Positions 33,813-41,523 of a stretch of DNA of 56,694 nucleotides are shown here, piece by piece. Positions within the stretch are counted from its first letter, which is position 1. The number at the start of each line of letters is the position of its first letter. Origin of the DNA: an uncultured Eubacteriaceae bacterium (GTDB lineage: Bacteria > Bacillota > Clostridia > Eubacteriales > UBA1433). Made by a program: the position numbers and the translations under genes. The DNA lies in assembly GCA_937880125.1 (NCBI GenBank), contig CALFLU010000093.1, positions 1-56,694 of the forward strand, written 5' to 3'. The notes under the pieces were generated by a model. It was given only the letters and a program-made list of their open reading frames with translations, searched no databases and had not been told where the DNA came from.

Positions 33813-34682
33813 ATGCCCACCAAACCTACTTCTCATCGATATATCAGAGAAAATATCGCCCGCTATGACTTTCATTTCAAAAAAGAGCTGGGGCAAAATT
33901 TTTTAACCGACGACAATATCATTCGCAATATTATTGCCGCATCCAATATCACCGCCGAAGATGTCGTGCTTGAAATCGGGCCGGGTATGGGCAGTCTCAC
34001 TTATTTTTTACTCGAATCCTGCAAAAGGTTAGCGGTTGTGGAAAAAGACCGCATTTTGGTTAAAATATTGCAAGATAACTTTTGCGATATCTCTCAGCTG
34101 ACCATTATCAATGACGATATTTTAACCTTTGATTTTGACCGTCTTGCCGATATTTTTCAAACGAAACAAAAAATCAAAGTCATCTCCAACCTCCCCTACA
34201 GCATCACCAGCGCTGCCATCATGAGGCTGCTTACCCACAGCAGTGCCTTTGACACCTTGACACTGATGATGCAAAAGGAGGTCGCCCATCGTTTGCTGGC
34301 TCTGCCTTCCACCAAGGACTACGGCTCTCTAACACTTGCTGTTGGATATTATGCGGAGTGCAGCGCCCTTTTTCAAGTTCCCTCTCAGGTGTTTTTTCCT
34401 CGACCTACGGTGGATTCCACCGTGGTGCTGCTCAAGTTGCGCACCAAGCCGCCTGTAGAAACCATAGATGAAGCAAGCATGTTTGCCTTGATTCGCGCAG
34501 CTTTTTCCACACGGCGCAAAACCCTTGTCAATGCGCTCTCCAATCAGTTGCAACTGGATAAAGAAGCCATCGCAGGTGCCTTAAACGCGTTAAATATCGA
34601 TACGCGCATTCGCGGCGAGGCATTGACGCTGGCACAGTTTGCCGCTTTAAATGACCTTTTATATGACAAAATAAAAAAATAA
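33813..34682 (+). CDS. rsmA: 16S rRNA dimethyladenosine transferase RsmA/KsgA
   Basis: A 289-residue SAM-dependent enzyme that dimethylates two adjacent adenines near the 3' end of 16S rRNA. The motifs are ELGQNFL, the SAM loop EIGPGMG, the NLPYSITSA catalytic motif IV and FFPRPTVDS. AGGAG precedes the ATG. It follows the degenerate nucleotidyltransferase gene closely and is followed by the tRNA-Leu promoter. Confidence 0.96.
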   Translation: MPTKPTSHRYIRENIARYDFHFKKELGQNFLTDDNIIRNIIAASNITAEDVVLEIGPGMGSLTYFLLESCKRLAVVEKDRILVKILQDNFCDISQLTIINDDILTFDFDRLADIFQTKQKIKVISNLPYSITSAAIMRLLTHSSAFDTLTLMMQKEVAHRLLALPSTKDYGSLTLAVGYYAECSALFQVPSQVFFPRPTVDSTVVLLKLRTKPPVETIDEASMFALIRAAFSTRRKTLVNALSNQLQLDKEAIAGALNALNIDTRIRGEALTLAQFAALNDLLYDKIKK

Positions 34683-34691
34683 GATAATTTC

Positions 34692-34719
34692 TTTACAAAT
34701 ACCAAAAATATAGTATAAT
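34692..34719 (+). promoter_or_regulatory. Promoter of tRNA-Leu
   Basis: TTTACA (34692-34697), a 16-base spacer and a perfect TATAAT (34714-34719), ten bases before the mature tRNA 5' end. Confidence 0.75.
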
Positions 34720-34728
34720 AAATTTTAC

Positions 34729-34817
34729 GCGAGAGTGGCGGAACTGGCAGACGCGCAGGATTCAGGTTCCTGTGAGCAATTTAGCTTGTGTGGGTTCAAA
34801 TCCCGTCTCTCGCACCA
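34729..34817 (+). tRNA. tRNA-Leu (anticodon CAG)
   Basis: An 89-base tRNA with encoded CCA. The acceptor stem GCGAGAG (34729-34735) pairs with CTCTCGC (34807-34813). The anticodon loop TTCAGGT places CAG at 34763-34765. A long variable arm (around TGAGCAATTTAGCTTGTG) marks a class II tRNA, and GGTTCAAAT is the T-loop. The CUG codon assignment and long arm agree on leucine. Confidence 0.95.
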
Positions 34818-34821
34818 ATAT

Positions 34822-34863
34822 GAATGCACTTTTCTGATTCGGAAAGGTGCATTCGCCTTTTTT
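34822..34863 (+). terminator. Terminator after tRNA-Leu
   Basis: GAATGCACTTTTC (34822-34834) pairs with 34842-34854 (one G-U) around a 7-base loop, followed by CGCCTTTTTT. Confidence 0.85.
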
Positions 34864-34928
34864 ACGGTAGCTTTTTCAACGGTAGTTCTTTTATTTTTGT
34901 ACTGCCAAAAATTAAATTTCTTCAAAAA

Positions 34929-34959
34929 AAAGAAACACCGCATGGCGCGGTGTTTCTTT
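34929..34959. terminator. Terminator after the first UspA gene
   Basis: AAAGAAACACCGC (34929-34941) pairs perfectly with 34947-34959 around 5 bases. It lies 20 bases past the UspA stop on the minus strand and is symmetrical enough to act in both directions. Confidence 0.85.
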
Positions 34960-34978
34960 GGTTCAACCATTTGTTACT

Positions 34979-35395
34979 TTAGCTTTTTACGATGTAGACA
35001 GAGCACTCAGAGTGGTTTAACACCCTCGAAGATACGGATCCCAGGAAAATTTTTGAAAATGTTCCCAAACCTCTATGACCCATAATAATCAGATCCGCTC
35101 CGATTTCTGATGCATAGTGGAGTATTTCCGTGCCGGGATCTCCCTTGCGGGTCACCGCCACAACGTTCGGATAATCTGCCAACAATGCTTTTGCGTCCGT
35201 CAATGTTTCTTCGGCCAACTGTTGATTGGTATCGTCCACGTGGGGGCTGAGAATATAGCCTTCCACAGGCACAATACCGGGAACCACGGTTATAATGTGA
35301 ATTTCTTTTCCCTCAAGCAGACCTTCTTCGATCCCTTTTAGAATCGCATTTTTTGATGGTTCTGAACCGTCAACAGGCAGCAATACTTTCATCAT
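34979..35395 (-). CDS. Universal stress protein, UspA family (copy 1)
   Basis: A 138-residue single-domain Usp. The N-terminal MKVLLPVDGS and the ATP-binding signature GHRGLGTFSKIFLGSVSS (G-2x-G-9x-GS) predict a nucleotide-binding type. The ATG at 35395 follows AGGAGGAGGG by five bases; a second ATG at 35392 is equally possible. It is the most distal of three Usp genes in a row, each with its own ribosome site and spaced by over 120 bases. Confidence 0.9.
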   Translation of the reverse strand: MMKVLLPVDGSEPSKNAILKGIEEGLLEGKEIHIITVVPGIVPVEGYILSPHVDDTNQQLAEETLTDAKALLADYPNVVAVTRKGDPGTEILHYASEIGADLIIMGHRGLGTFSKIFLGSVSSRVLNHSECSVYIVKS

Positions 35396-35533
35396 AACTT
35401 CCCTCCTCCTATTGTCCGAAAACAATATTTTATTTTTACTTATCTTAAGTATATCTTAGATAACAAGGCGTGTCAAATCAGCTCCTGTCCACACAAGTGT
35501 GCCCATTGGCTGCATTGCAGGCTACAGAGTTTG

Positions 35534-35968
35534 TTATTCTCCCTCTTTAACGATCAATACGGAGCTTTTGGCTTGAGACAACACTTTGGATGAGACCGAA
35601 CCCAGCAGCGTTTTGCTGAAAGCACCCAGTCCTCTGTTGCCCATGATAATCAAATCCGCTTTGATTTTATCCGCATATTCCAAAATTTCTTTTGCCGCAT
35701 CACCCTTTGCGCAGTCTGTGGTTACTTCAACATTGTATCTTTTAAAAATACCTTTAGCTTCTTCCAGTGTTTGTTTTGCATGCTTTTCAAAGCTTTCGTC
35801 CACGTGCTCAATGACATCGGGATTGATGTGATAGCCGCGTCCCGTTATTTTATCGGGAATGGCAACAAAGACATGCACGTCGTTACCCGTGAGCAATCCT
35901 CTCTCCAAACTTCTGATCATCGCATTTTTTGATGAATTCGAACCGTCTATCGGCATTAATATTTTCAT
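35534..35968 (-). CDS. Universal stress protein, UspA family (copy 2)
   Basis: A 144-residue Usp close to its neighbours, starting MKILMPIDGSNSSKNA and carrying GNRGLGAFSKTLLGSVSS, so ATP-binding type. GGAGGAG precedes ATG 35968; the longer frame to 36028 lacks support. Compared with copy 1 the middle region is more basic. Confidence 0.9.
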   Translation of the reverse strand: MKILMPIDGSNSSKNAMIRSLERGLLTGNDVHVFVAIPDKITGRGYHINPDVIEHVDESFEKHAKQTLEEAKGIFKRYNVEVTTDCAKGDAAKEILEYADKIKADLIIMGNRGLGAFSKTLLGSVSSKVLSQAKSSVLIVKEGE

Positions 35969-36068
35969 GCTTTCTCCTCCAGTTTTTAATAAAAACAGTG
36001 CTTTTGCTAATGATAATGTGATTTCCAATAAAAGTCAATTTATTTTCCGCATTCAAGCCGACAAAAAA

Positions 36069-36085
36069 CCGCCGAAAATCGGCGG
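36069..36085 (-). terminator. Terminator after UspA copy 3
   Basis: CCGCCGA/TCGGCGG with a 3-base loop, followed on the minus strand by six T, just past the stop of the third Usp gene. Confidence 0.85.
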
Positions 36086-36092
36086 CAATGCA

Positions 36093-36527
36093 TTAATAAT
36101 TTTTCTTTTTCATAATCAGCACAGGACACTGTGCGTGCTGCAAAATTTTGATGGATACCGAGCCCAACAGCATACTGCCCAAAGCGCCTCTGCCCCTGGT
36201 GCCCATCATAATAAAGTCTGCCTCTATCGTTTTGGCATAGTCCAATATGTTTTCCGCCGCGTCCCCTACCCTAAACACCCCGCTTATTTGCCTATTCGGG
36301 TCAAACAGTCCCTTTGCCTGCTCCAAAATCTCGCTGCCCGCCTTGGCTTGTGCATCTAATATTTGTTGCACCACGTCATCACTCAAGTAACTGTCCCGCC
36401 CTGCGGCAGTGCCTTCCACCACTGTGATGAGGTGCACTTCTTTCTCCTCCAAAAATCCTTCCTCAAGCGCTGTAACAATCGCTTCCTTTGCATATGTCGA
36501 ACCGTCCACGGGTATTAATACTTTCAT
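36093..36527 (-). CDS. Universal stress protein, UspA family (copy 3)
   Basis: A 144-residue Usp starting MKVLIPVDGSTYAKEA, with GTRGRGALGSMLLGSVSIK as the ATP site. GGAGGAAGG precedes ATG 36527; the frame is open for another 55 codons upstream, but these have no start signal. Its own terminator separates it from copy 2, so the three genes are likely expressed independently. Confidence 0.9.
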   Translation of the reverse strand: MKVLIPVDGSTYAKEAIVTALEEGFLEEKEVHLITVVEGTAAGRDSYLSDDVVQQILDAQAKAGSEILEQAKGLFDPNRQISGVFRVGDAAENILDYAKTIEADFIMMGTRGRGALGSMLLGSVSIKILQHAQCPVLIMKKKNY

Positions 36528-36777
36528 GACGCCTTCCTCCTTTTCTGTTGACACTATCATACGCCCAACGGCAATTTCTGTCAACCAACCGCAAAAGTAT
36601 AAAATTTTTATCCTTTTTGTCCCTTCCCTGCAAACCCTCCGCACCTCATGCATCAAGCAACAAAACCGTTTTTTATTGTCTCTCCATGCCACACAGCTCC
36701 GTTCAGCTCTGTCATGCCCTCCATTGAAGGTTCCTGCAAGGCAAATACCATTGTTTTAGCTTCAACATAGGTTTTTA

Positions 36778-36786
36778 TGGTATACT
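36778..36786 (+). promoter_or_regulatory. Extended -10 promoter of the lipoprotein gene
   Basis: TGGTATACT (36778-36786) gives a TGn-extended -10 box 35 bases before the start codon. No good -35 is seen, as is usual for extended -10 promoters. Confidence 0.6.
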
Positions 36787-36821
36787 ATAAGCAAATATCA
36801 TATCACTATTAGGAGGTAGCT

Positions 36822-37325
36822 ATGAACAAATACAAAAAAATAACAGTGATATTGTTGGTGCTGTTAATGGCCTTGTCGGTGGTGGGCTGTTCTTCCGGCA
36901 AATCCGAGGTCTATGATAACGGCGTCATCTCCGTTACCGTACCCAAGGGCTGGATGGTCTATGAGTCTAAAAACAGCAATAACGAGGTCGTAAAAACCAA
37001 TTTATCTGTTGTCAAAACCACCGATAAATCTAAAATTATGGACTCGCCCATGGTCACCATTTCCTATGCAGGGGCCGATAAAACATTATACCCTGTTACC
37101 AAAGACTTTTACGAAGATACCGAAGATCTCGCCGTCTGGGAAATTGGCGGCAAAAAATTTGAAGGTTTCAAAGGCACGTCCTTCGGTGCAGAGATGCTTT
37201 ATTATTTTGCCGTGGACGGTGATAAAGAGTACCAAGTTGTGGTTTGGCCCAATATGAAAAACGGCACGATCTCCCTTGAAGACGAAGATGTAAAAACGAT
37301 CGTTGAAAGCTTGACAGGCAAATAA
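36822..37325 (+). CDS. Small lipoprotein of unknown function
   Basis: A 167-residue predicted lipoprotein. After KKYK-type basic residues, a hydrophobic stretch leads to the lipobox LSVVGC, with the lipidated cysteine at 23. The rest is a compact soluble domain rich in beta strands (VYDNGVISVTVPKGWMVYES at the front) with acidic residues and no cysteines. This resembles the many small surface lipoproteins of Bacillota; I do not recognise a family. AGGAGG precedes the ATG and a strong terminator follows, so it is monocistronic. Confidence 0.82.
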   Translation: MNKYKKITVILLVLLMALSVVGCSSGKSEVYDNGVISVTVPKGWMVYESKNSNNEVVKTNLSVVKTTDKSKIMDSPMVTISYAGADKTLYPVTKDFYEDTEDLAVWEIGGKKFEGFKGTSFGAEMLYYFAVDGDKEYQVVVWPNMKNGTISLEDEDVKTIVESLTGK

Positions 37326-37409
37326 ACCCTTGTATATTTTGTGCAAGAATTCGCCTTGCAACGCACACGTATGAACGAAACGATTCATCCTAATTCCTCA
37401 AGCAGTCAC

Positions 37410-37452
37410 AACCCCCATGCAACATAGTATGTTGCCTTGGGGGTTCTTTTTT
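37410..37452 (+). terminator. Terminator after the lipoprotein gene
   Basis: AACCCCCA (37410-37417) pairs with TGGGGGTT (37438-37445) and an inner GCAACATA/TATGTTGC stem, followed by CTTTTTTT. There is an 84-base gap from the stop codon. Confidence 0.88.
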
Positions 37453-37455
37453 TAT

Positions 37456-37641
37456 TCTTTACAGCTGTTCATTTTTGTTTTTTCGCTCTCCCATTTTTTC
37501 TGTTTCAATAAAGGATAATTGCGCGAGATATTTTGATGTAATCTGTTTTTGAACCCTAATTTTATAGATACCCTCAAAACTCTCTTTTATTCACACCGCC
37601 CTCGTTGTCATTTTTTACACGCTCAAAAAAATCTTCTACCC
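37456..37641. other. AT-rich spacer, nothing recognised
   Basis: Between the lipoprotein terminator and the thi promoter there is no frame with a ribosome site, no repeat and no RNA signature that I can support. Confidence 0.5.
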
Positions 37642-37670
37642 TTGACACCTATTTAAAAATAGTATATGTT
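37642..37670 (+). promoter_or_regulatory. Promoter of the thi operon
   Basis: A perfect TTGACA (37642-37647), a 17-base spacer and TATGTT (37665-37670). The predicted transcript start is around 37677, only about ten bases before the leader hairpin. Confidence 0.75.
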
Positions 37671-37674
37671 TATA

Positions 37675-37740
37675 TGCAGAGTGCAAACGCACGAAGGGGT
37701 ATACCACCACGGGTATAAATTTCCTTCGTGCGTTTTTTGT
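37675..37740 (+). promoter_or_regulatory. Leader attenuator hairpin upstream of thiS
   Basis: AAACGCACGAAGG (37685-37697) pairs perfectly with 37723-37735 and runs straight into a T6 run, an intrinsic-terminator form. It encloses a 25-base loop that contains GGGTATA twice (as GGGTATACC and GGGTATAAA). A small alternative hairpin GTGC-AAAC-GCAC (37681-37692) would use part of the left arm and block the terminator. The thiS ribosome site follows 15 bases later. There is no CUGAGA or ACCUGAU signature of the TPP riboswitch. The evidence supports an attenuator; the signal it senses is unknown. Confidence 0.6.
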
Positions 37741-37761
37741 TATCAAAGGCAGGTGAACAGC

Positions 37762-37959
37762 TTGATTATTGTCAACGGAAACAAACGCGTCTATGAAGAA
37801 AATCTCTCTTTTGCCGACTATTTGCAAAACGAGGGCTATAGGCTTTCCAAAATTGCAGTGGAGTGCAACGGAGAAATTGTCCCAAGATCTCATTATGCGC
37901 AAAGGCTTATACAGCGCGGAGACTGCATTGAAATCGTGCACTTTGTGGGCGGGGGCTGA
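37762..37959 (+). CDS. thiS: Sulfur carrier protein ThiS
   Basis: A 65-residue ubiquitin-like beta-grasp protein that carries sulfur as a C-terminal thiocarboxylate for thiazole synthesis. It starts IIVNGNKRVYEE after the initiator and ends in VGGG, giving the required terminal Gly-Gly. I take TTG 37762 as the start because AGGTG lies six bases upstream; the in-frame GTG at 37753 is inside that ribosome site. It is the first gene of the thi operon. Confidence 0.88.
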   Translation: MIIVNGNKRVYEENLSFADYLQNEGYRLSKIAVECNGEIVPRSHYAQRLIQRGDCIEIVHFVGGG

Positions 37960-37961
37960 GC

Positions 37962-38777
37962 GTGTATATCAAAGTAAACAACCACGTTCGTCCACTGTCT
38001 GAGACAAACACCACCCTTGCGGATATTATGGGCGATTTTTGTGTCAACGGTTCTGACTTCATCGCCCTTGTCAACGGCACTGCCGCCAAAGCTCATCGAT
38101 TGCTGAAACCCGGCGACGAAATTTTTTTCGTTCCCAAAACCGACTTTGTCGACAAAGAAACTTGGCAAGCCATGATGCGTACGCGCTACACGCCTGCGGT
38201 TTATGAAAAAATTGCCGCCGCACGGGTGGGCATTGCAGGCTTGGGCGGATTGGGTTCCAATATCGCCATCATGCTTGGGCGCGCAGGCGTGGGTCATTTG
38301 CATTTAATCGATTTTGACAAAGTGGATGTCAGCAACTTAAACCGCCAACACTATAGCATTGCGCAATTGGGTATGTATAAAACCGCTGCCACGGCGCAAA
38401 ATATCCGTGCCGTTAATCCCTATATTGCACTGAGGGAAGACACAGCAACGGTAGATGCGACCAACATCGACACGCTGTTTTTAGAGGACGATATCATCTG
38501 CGAAGCTTTTGACGATGCCCAAAGCAAAGCACTGCTCGTCAACACGCTGTTGGAAAAACAACCGCAAAAAAAAATAATTGCCGCCTCGGGCATGGCCGGC
38601 TATGAAAGCAGCAATGCCATTCAAACAAACAAAATCACCGACCATTTCTACCTGTGCGGTGACAAAATTACCGAAGCAAAAGAAGGCTGCAGTCTCATGG
38701 CCCCACGAGTTATGATTTGTGCCGCACACCAAGCCAATATGGCGTTGCGACTGATATTAGACAAAAAAGAAACATGA
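37962..38777 (+). CDS. thiF: ThiS adenylyltransferase ThiF with N-terminal ThiS-like domain
   Basis: A 271-residue E1-like enzyme that adenylates ThiS. The nucleotide loop GLGGLGS is at residues 93-98, followed by IDFDKVDVSNLNRQ and the EAFDDAQSKALL block, as in the family-2 ThiF proteins. The first 60 residues form a second beta-grasp domain similar to the neighbouring ThiS (PGDEIFFVPKT aligns with its RGDCIEIVHFV), but without the Gly-Gly tail. The start is GTG 37962, two bases after the thiS stop, with GGGGG upstream. Confidence 0.9.
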   Translation: MYIKVNNHVRPLSETNTTLADIMGDFCVNGSDFIALVNGTAAKAHRLLKPGDEIFFVPKTDFVDKETWQAMMRTRYTPAVYEKIAAARVGIAGLGGLGSNIAIMLGRAGVGHLHLIDFDKVDVSNLNRQHYSIAQLGMYKTAATAQNIRAVNPYIALREDTATVDATNIDTLFLEDDIICEAFDDAQSKALLVNTLLEKQPQKKIIAASGMAGYESSNAIQTNKITDHFYLCGDKITEAKEGCSLMAPRVMICAAHQANMALRLILDKKET

Positions 38778-38793
38778 AAAGGAGTGTATTGTT

Positions 38794-39594
38794 ATGAACC
38801 GACACGAAGACAAACTGATTTTGGGCGGTAAGGAATTTACTTCCCGCTTTATTTTAGGCTCCGGCAAATTTGACATGGAGCTCATAAAGGCCGCCATCAC
38901 CCACGCAGATGCTCAAATTATCACACTGGCCCTGCGCCGTGCCAACAACGCAAAGGGTGCCAGTATTTTGGACTATATCCCCGAGGGCATCACCTTGCTG
39001 CCCAACACCTCCGGCGCACGCAATGCACAGGAAGCTGTGCGCATTGCGCGCCTTGCGCGCGAAATGGGGTGCGGCGACTTTGTTAAAATCGAAGTCATCC
39101 GCGATTCCAAATATCTATTTCCCGACAACCATGAAACCATCAAGGCCACGGAAATCTTGGCAAACGAAGGCTTTATTGTCCTGCCCTATATGTATCCCGA
39201 CTTAAATGCGGCAAGGGATATGGCCCTGGCAGGCGCTGCGGCCATCATGCCTCTGGGCTCGCCCATCGGCTCCAATAAAGGGCTTTGCACAAAGGAGTTC
39301 ATTCAAATTTTAATCGACGAAATTGACCTGCCCATTATCGTCGATGCAGGTATCGGCAGACCCTCACAGGCTTGCGAAGCCATGGAAATGGGCGCAGCGG
39401 CCATCATGGCCAATACGGCCATTGCCACAGCGGGCGATATTGCGCAAATGGCCAAAGCCTTTTGTCTTGCCATTGACGCCGGCAGAAAGGCCTACTTGTC
39501 GGGCCTTGGACGCATCATCCACAAAGGCGCCAGCGCCTCTTCGCCGCACAGGGTTTTTAGAACAACAACCGGAGGCGAAATAATATGTCCTTAA
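38794..39594 (+). CDS. thiG: Thiazole synthase ThiG
   Basis: A 266-residue TIM-barrel enzyme that joins DXP, dehydroglycine and ThiS-thiocarboxylate into the thiazole phosphate. K98 in GDFVKIEVI is the Schiff-base lysine, and the phosphate-binding segments are VDAGIGRPSQA and MANTAIA. GGAG precedes the ATG. It overlaps thiH by 10 bases. The length and order are typical. Confidence 0.95.
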   Translation: MNRHEDKLILGGKEFTSRFILGSGKFDMELIKAAITHADAQIITLALRRANNAKGASILDYIPEGITLLPNTSGARNAQEAVRIARLAREMGCGDFVKIEVIRDSKYLFPDNHETIKATEILANEGFIVLPYMYPDLNAARDMALAGAAAIMPLGSPIGSNKGLCTKEFIQILIDEIDLPIIVDAGIGRPSQACEAMEMGAAAIMANTAIATAGDIAQMAKAFCLAIDAGRKAYLSGLGRIIHKGASASSPHRVFRTTTGGEIICP

Positions 39595-40754
39595 AAGAAA
39601 CACGCATCAACCACATGCAGTATATGGAGGGCATGGAAATTCTTCACGATTCCACCATCATGCATGAAGTTATTGACGGCATGAATCGAATTGATTTTTC
39701 TTCTTACACAGAAAATGATGTCAAGGCCGCGCTGTCCAAACAAGTCCTCAAACCGTTTGATTTCGGCGCCCTATTATCACCGGCGGCAGGAGATTTTCTC
39801 GAAGAAATGGCCCTGCGCGCCCAAGAGGAAACACGCAGACATTTCGGCAACTCCATTTATTTGTTTACCCCGCTCTACATTTCTAATTATTGTGAAAATT
39901 ATTGCATTTACTGTGGATTCAATTCACATAACAAAATCAAACGCGCAAAATTGAATATGGAAGAAATCGAAAAAGAATTGGCGGCCATTGCCAAGGACGG
40001 TCTGGAAGATATTCTCATTTTGACCGGAGAAAGCCGAAAGCAATCCGACGTGAACTATATCGGTCAAGCCGCAAAGTTGGCGAGCAAATATTTTAAAACC
40101 GTCGGTATTGAAGTATACCCGATGAACACCGACGAATATGCACACTTGCATCAATGCGGCGTGGACTATGTGACGGTTTTTCAGGAAACATATAACGCCG
40201 ATAAATATGAAACACTGCACTTGGCCGGCCACAAACGCATCTTTCCCTATCGTTTCAACGCCCAGGAGAGAGCGCTGCGCGGTGGCATGCGCGGTGTGTC
40301 TTTTGCAGCGCTTTTGGGGCTGGACGATTTTCGCAAAGATGCCTATGCCACGGGGCTGCATGCCTATTTGCTGCAGCGAAATTATCCCCATGCGGAAATT
40401 TCCTTTTCCTGCCCGCGTCTGAGACCGATTATCAACAACGACACCATCAATCCCAAAGATGTGCATGAAAAAGAATTGGTGCAAATTATTTGCGCCTATC
40501 GTCTGTTTATGCCCTATGCGGGCATTACCGTTTCCACGCGCGAAAGTGCCCATTTTCGAAATCACATTATCCACATTGCGGCAACCAAAATATCCGCAGG
40601 CGTCAGCACGGGCATCGGTGAACACCAAGAAGACAGCGAAAAACAGGGCGACGAGCAGTTTGAAATCGCAGATAACCGCAATGTCAAAGAGGTGCTGGCA
40701 GCCATTTATGATGCCGGCATGCAGCCTGTTATGAACGACCATGTCTTCCTTTGA
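39585..40754 (+). CDS. thiH: 2-iminoacetate synthase ThiH
   Basis: A 389-residue radical SAM tyrosine lyase that supplies dehydroglycine to ThiG under anaerobic conditions. The cluster motif CENYCIYC (C103, C107, C110; CX3CX2C) and the following GFNSHNKIKRAKL are characteristic. Using ThiH rather than the oxygen-dependent ThiO points to an anaerobe. GGAGG lies eight bases before the ATG inside the end of thiG. The next gene starts within its last codons. Confidence 0.95.
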   Translation: MSLKETRINHMQYMEGMEILHDSTIMHEVIDGMNRIDFSSYTENDVKAALSKQVLKPFDFGALLSPAAGDFLEEMALRAQEETRRHFGNSIYLFTPLYISNYCENYCIYCGFNSHNKIKRAKLNMEEIEKELAAIAKDGLEDILILTGESRKQSDVNYIGQAAKLASKYFKTVGIEVYPMNTDEYAHLHQCGVDYVTVFQETYNADKYETLHLAGHKRIFPYRFNAQERALRGGMRGVSFAALLGLDDFRKDAYATGLHAYLLQRNYPHAEISFSCPRLRPIINNDTINPKDVHEKELVQIICAYRLFMPYAGITVSTRESAHFRNHIIHIAATKISAGVSTGIGEHQEDSEKQGDEQFEIADNRNVKEVLAAIYDAGMQPVMNDHVFL

Positions 40755-41357
40755 TATTGTTGTCGTCACCAATCGTCATTTGTGTTGCGAAGATTTTTTA
40801 ACCCACATACAACGCCTGGCCGCAGCAGGCATTGACGGACTGATTTTGCGGGAGAAGGACTTGGATAAAGACGCCTATGGGCTCCTTGCAAGGCGTGTTA
40901 TGGCAATTTGTCTGCAATATGATGTATCCTGTTTTTTACATACACATATCGACGTTGCCCAACAATTGCACTGCCCCAATATCCATCTGCCTCTTGCGTT
41001 GTTTGAAAGCAACGCCTCCGATTTGTCGGCATTTTCGCAAATCAGCGTATCTGTACACGCCCCACATGAAGCAAAAAAAGCCGAGCGACTCGGCGCTTCT
41101 CGCGTGGTGGCGGGACATGTTTTTGAAACAGACTGCAAAAAAACATCCCCGGACGCGGAATAGATTTTCTTCGTGAAGTATGTGAAAATACTTCCCTGCC
41201 CGTTTATGCCATCGGCGGCATTACGCCCCAAAATGCACCGCTGATTGCCGACGCAGGCGCAGACGGACTGTGTTTGATGTCGAGTATGATGCTGTCTGCA
41301 GCACCGCAAGACATTCTTCGTCTATTGCGTCAAACCATCAACACCCCAAACCACTGA
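40741..41357 (+). pseudogene. tenI: TenI-like thiazole tautomerase, frameshifted
   Basis: The first frame codes 140 residues and stops at 41161-41163, but the following frame continues the same protein to TGA 41355-41357, giving about 205 residues if one frame change occurs at the seven A at 41137-41143. The continuation GRGIDFLREVCENTS, then VYAIGGITPQNAPLIADAGADG, is textbook for the ThiE/TenI fold. The AGHVFETDCKK block with H126 and the IHLP segment match Bacillus TenI (H122) rather than ThiE, which has HLGQ. It overlaps thiH by 14 bases. The interruption may be genuine, a read error or recoding. Confidence 0.78.
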
Positions 41358-41374
41358 TTATTTTATCCTTTTTT

Positions 41375-41420
41375 GAAAGAACAAAACAGATCACACGAGG
41401 TCTGTTTTGTTCTTTCTTTT
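41375..41420 (+). terminator. Terminator of the thi operon
   Basis: GAAAGAACAAAACAGA (41375-41390) pairs perfectly with 41401-41416 around a 10-base loop and is followed by TTTT. Confidence 0.88.
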
Positions 41421-41523
41421 CGTGCCGTCCATCGCTATAATAGTGGAGAGTTAATAAAATCTTAATCATTTAATCTCTTTTATCTTAATATCCGTTTTCT
41501 TACAATGACAATGGAGGAAGTTT

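Noticed and set aside
34735..35085. A protein starting MAELADAQDSGSC over the tRNA-Leu
   Set aside because: This is the well-known spurious translation of a tRNA-Leu gene; the RNA gene explains the sequence.
36093..36692. A 199-residue version of the third UspA protein
   Set aside because: The extra 55 N-terminal residues have no ribosome site, while GGAGGAAGG stands before the internal ATG that gives the normal Usp N-terminus.
37642..37760. TPP riboswitch upstream of the thi operon
   Set aside because: Neither the CUGAGA nor the ACCUGAU conserved blocks nor a two-arm aptamer layout can be found; the leader is too short.
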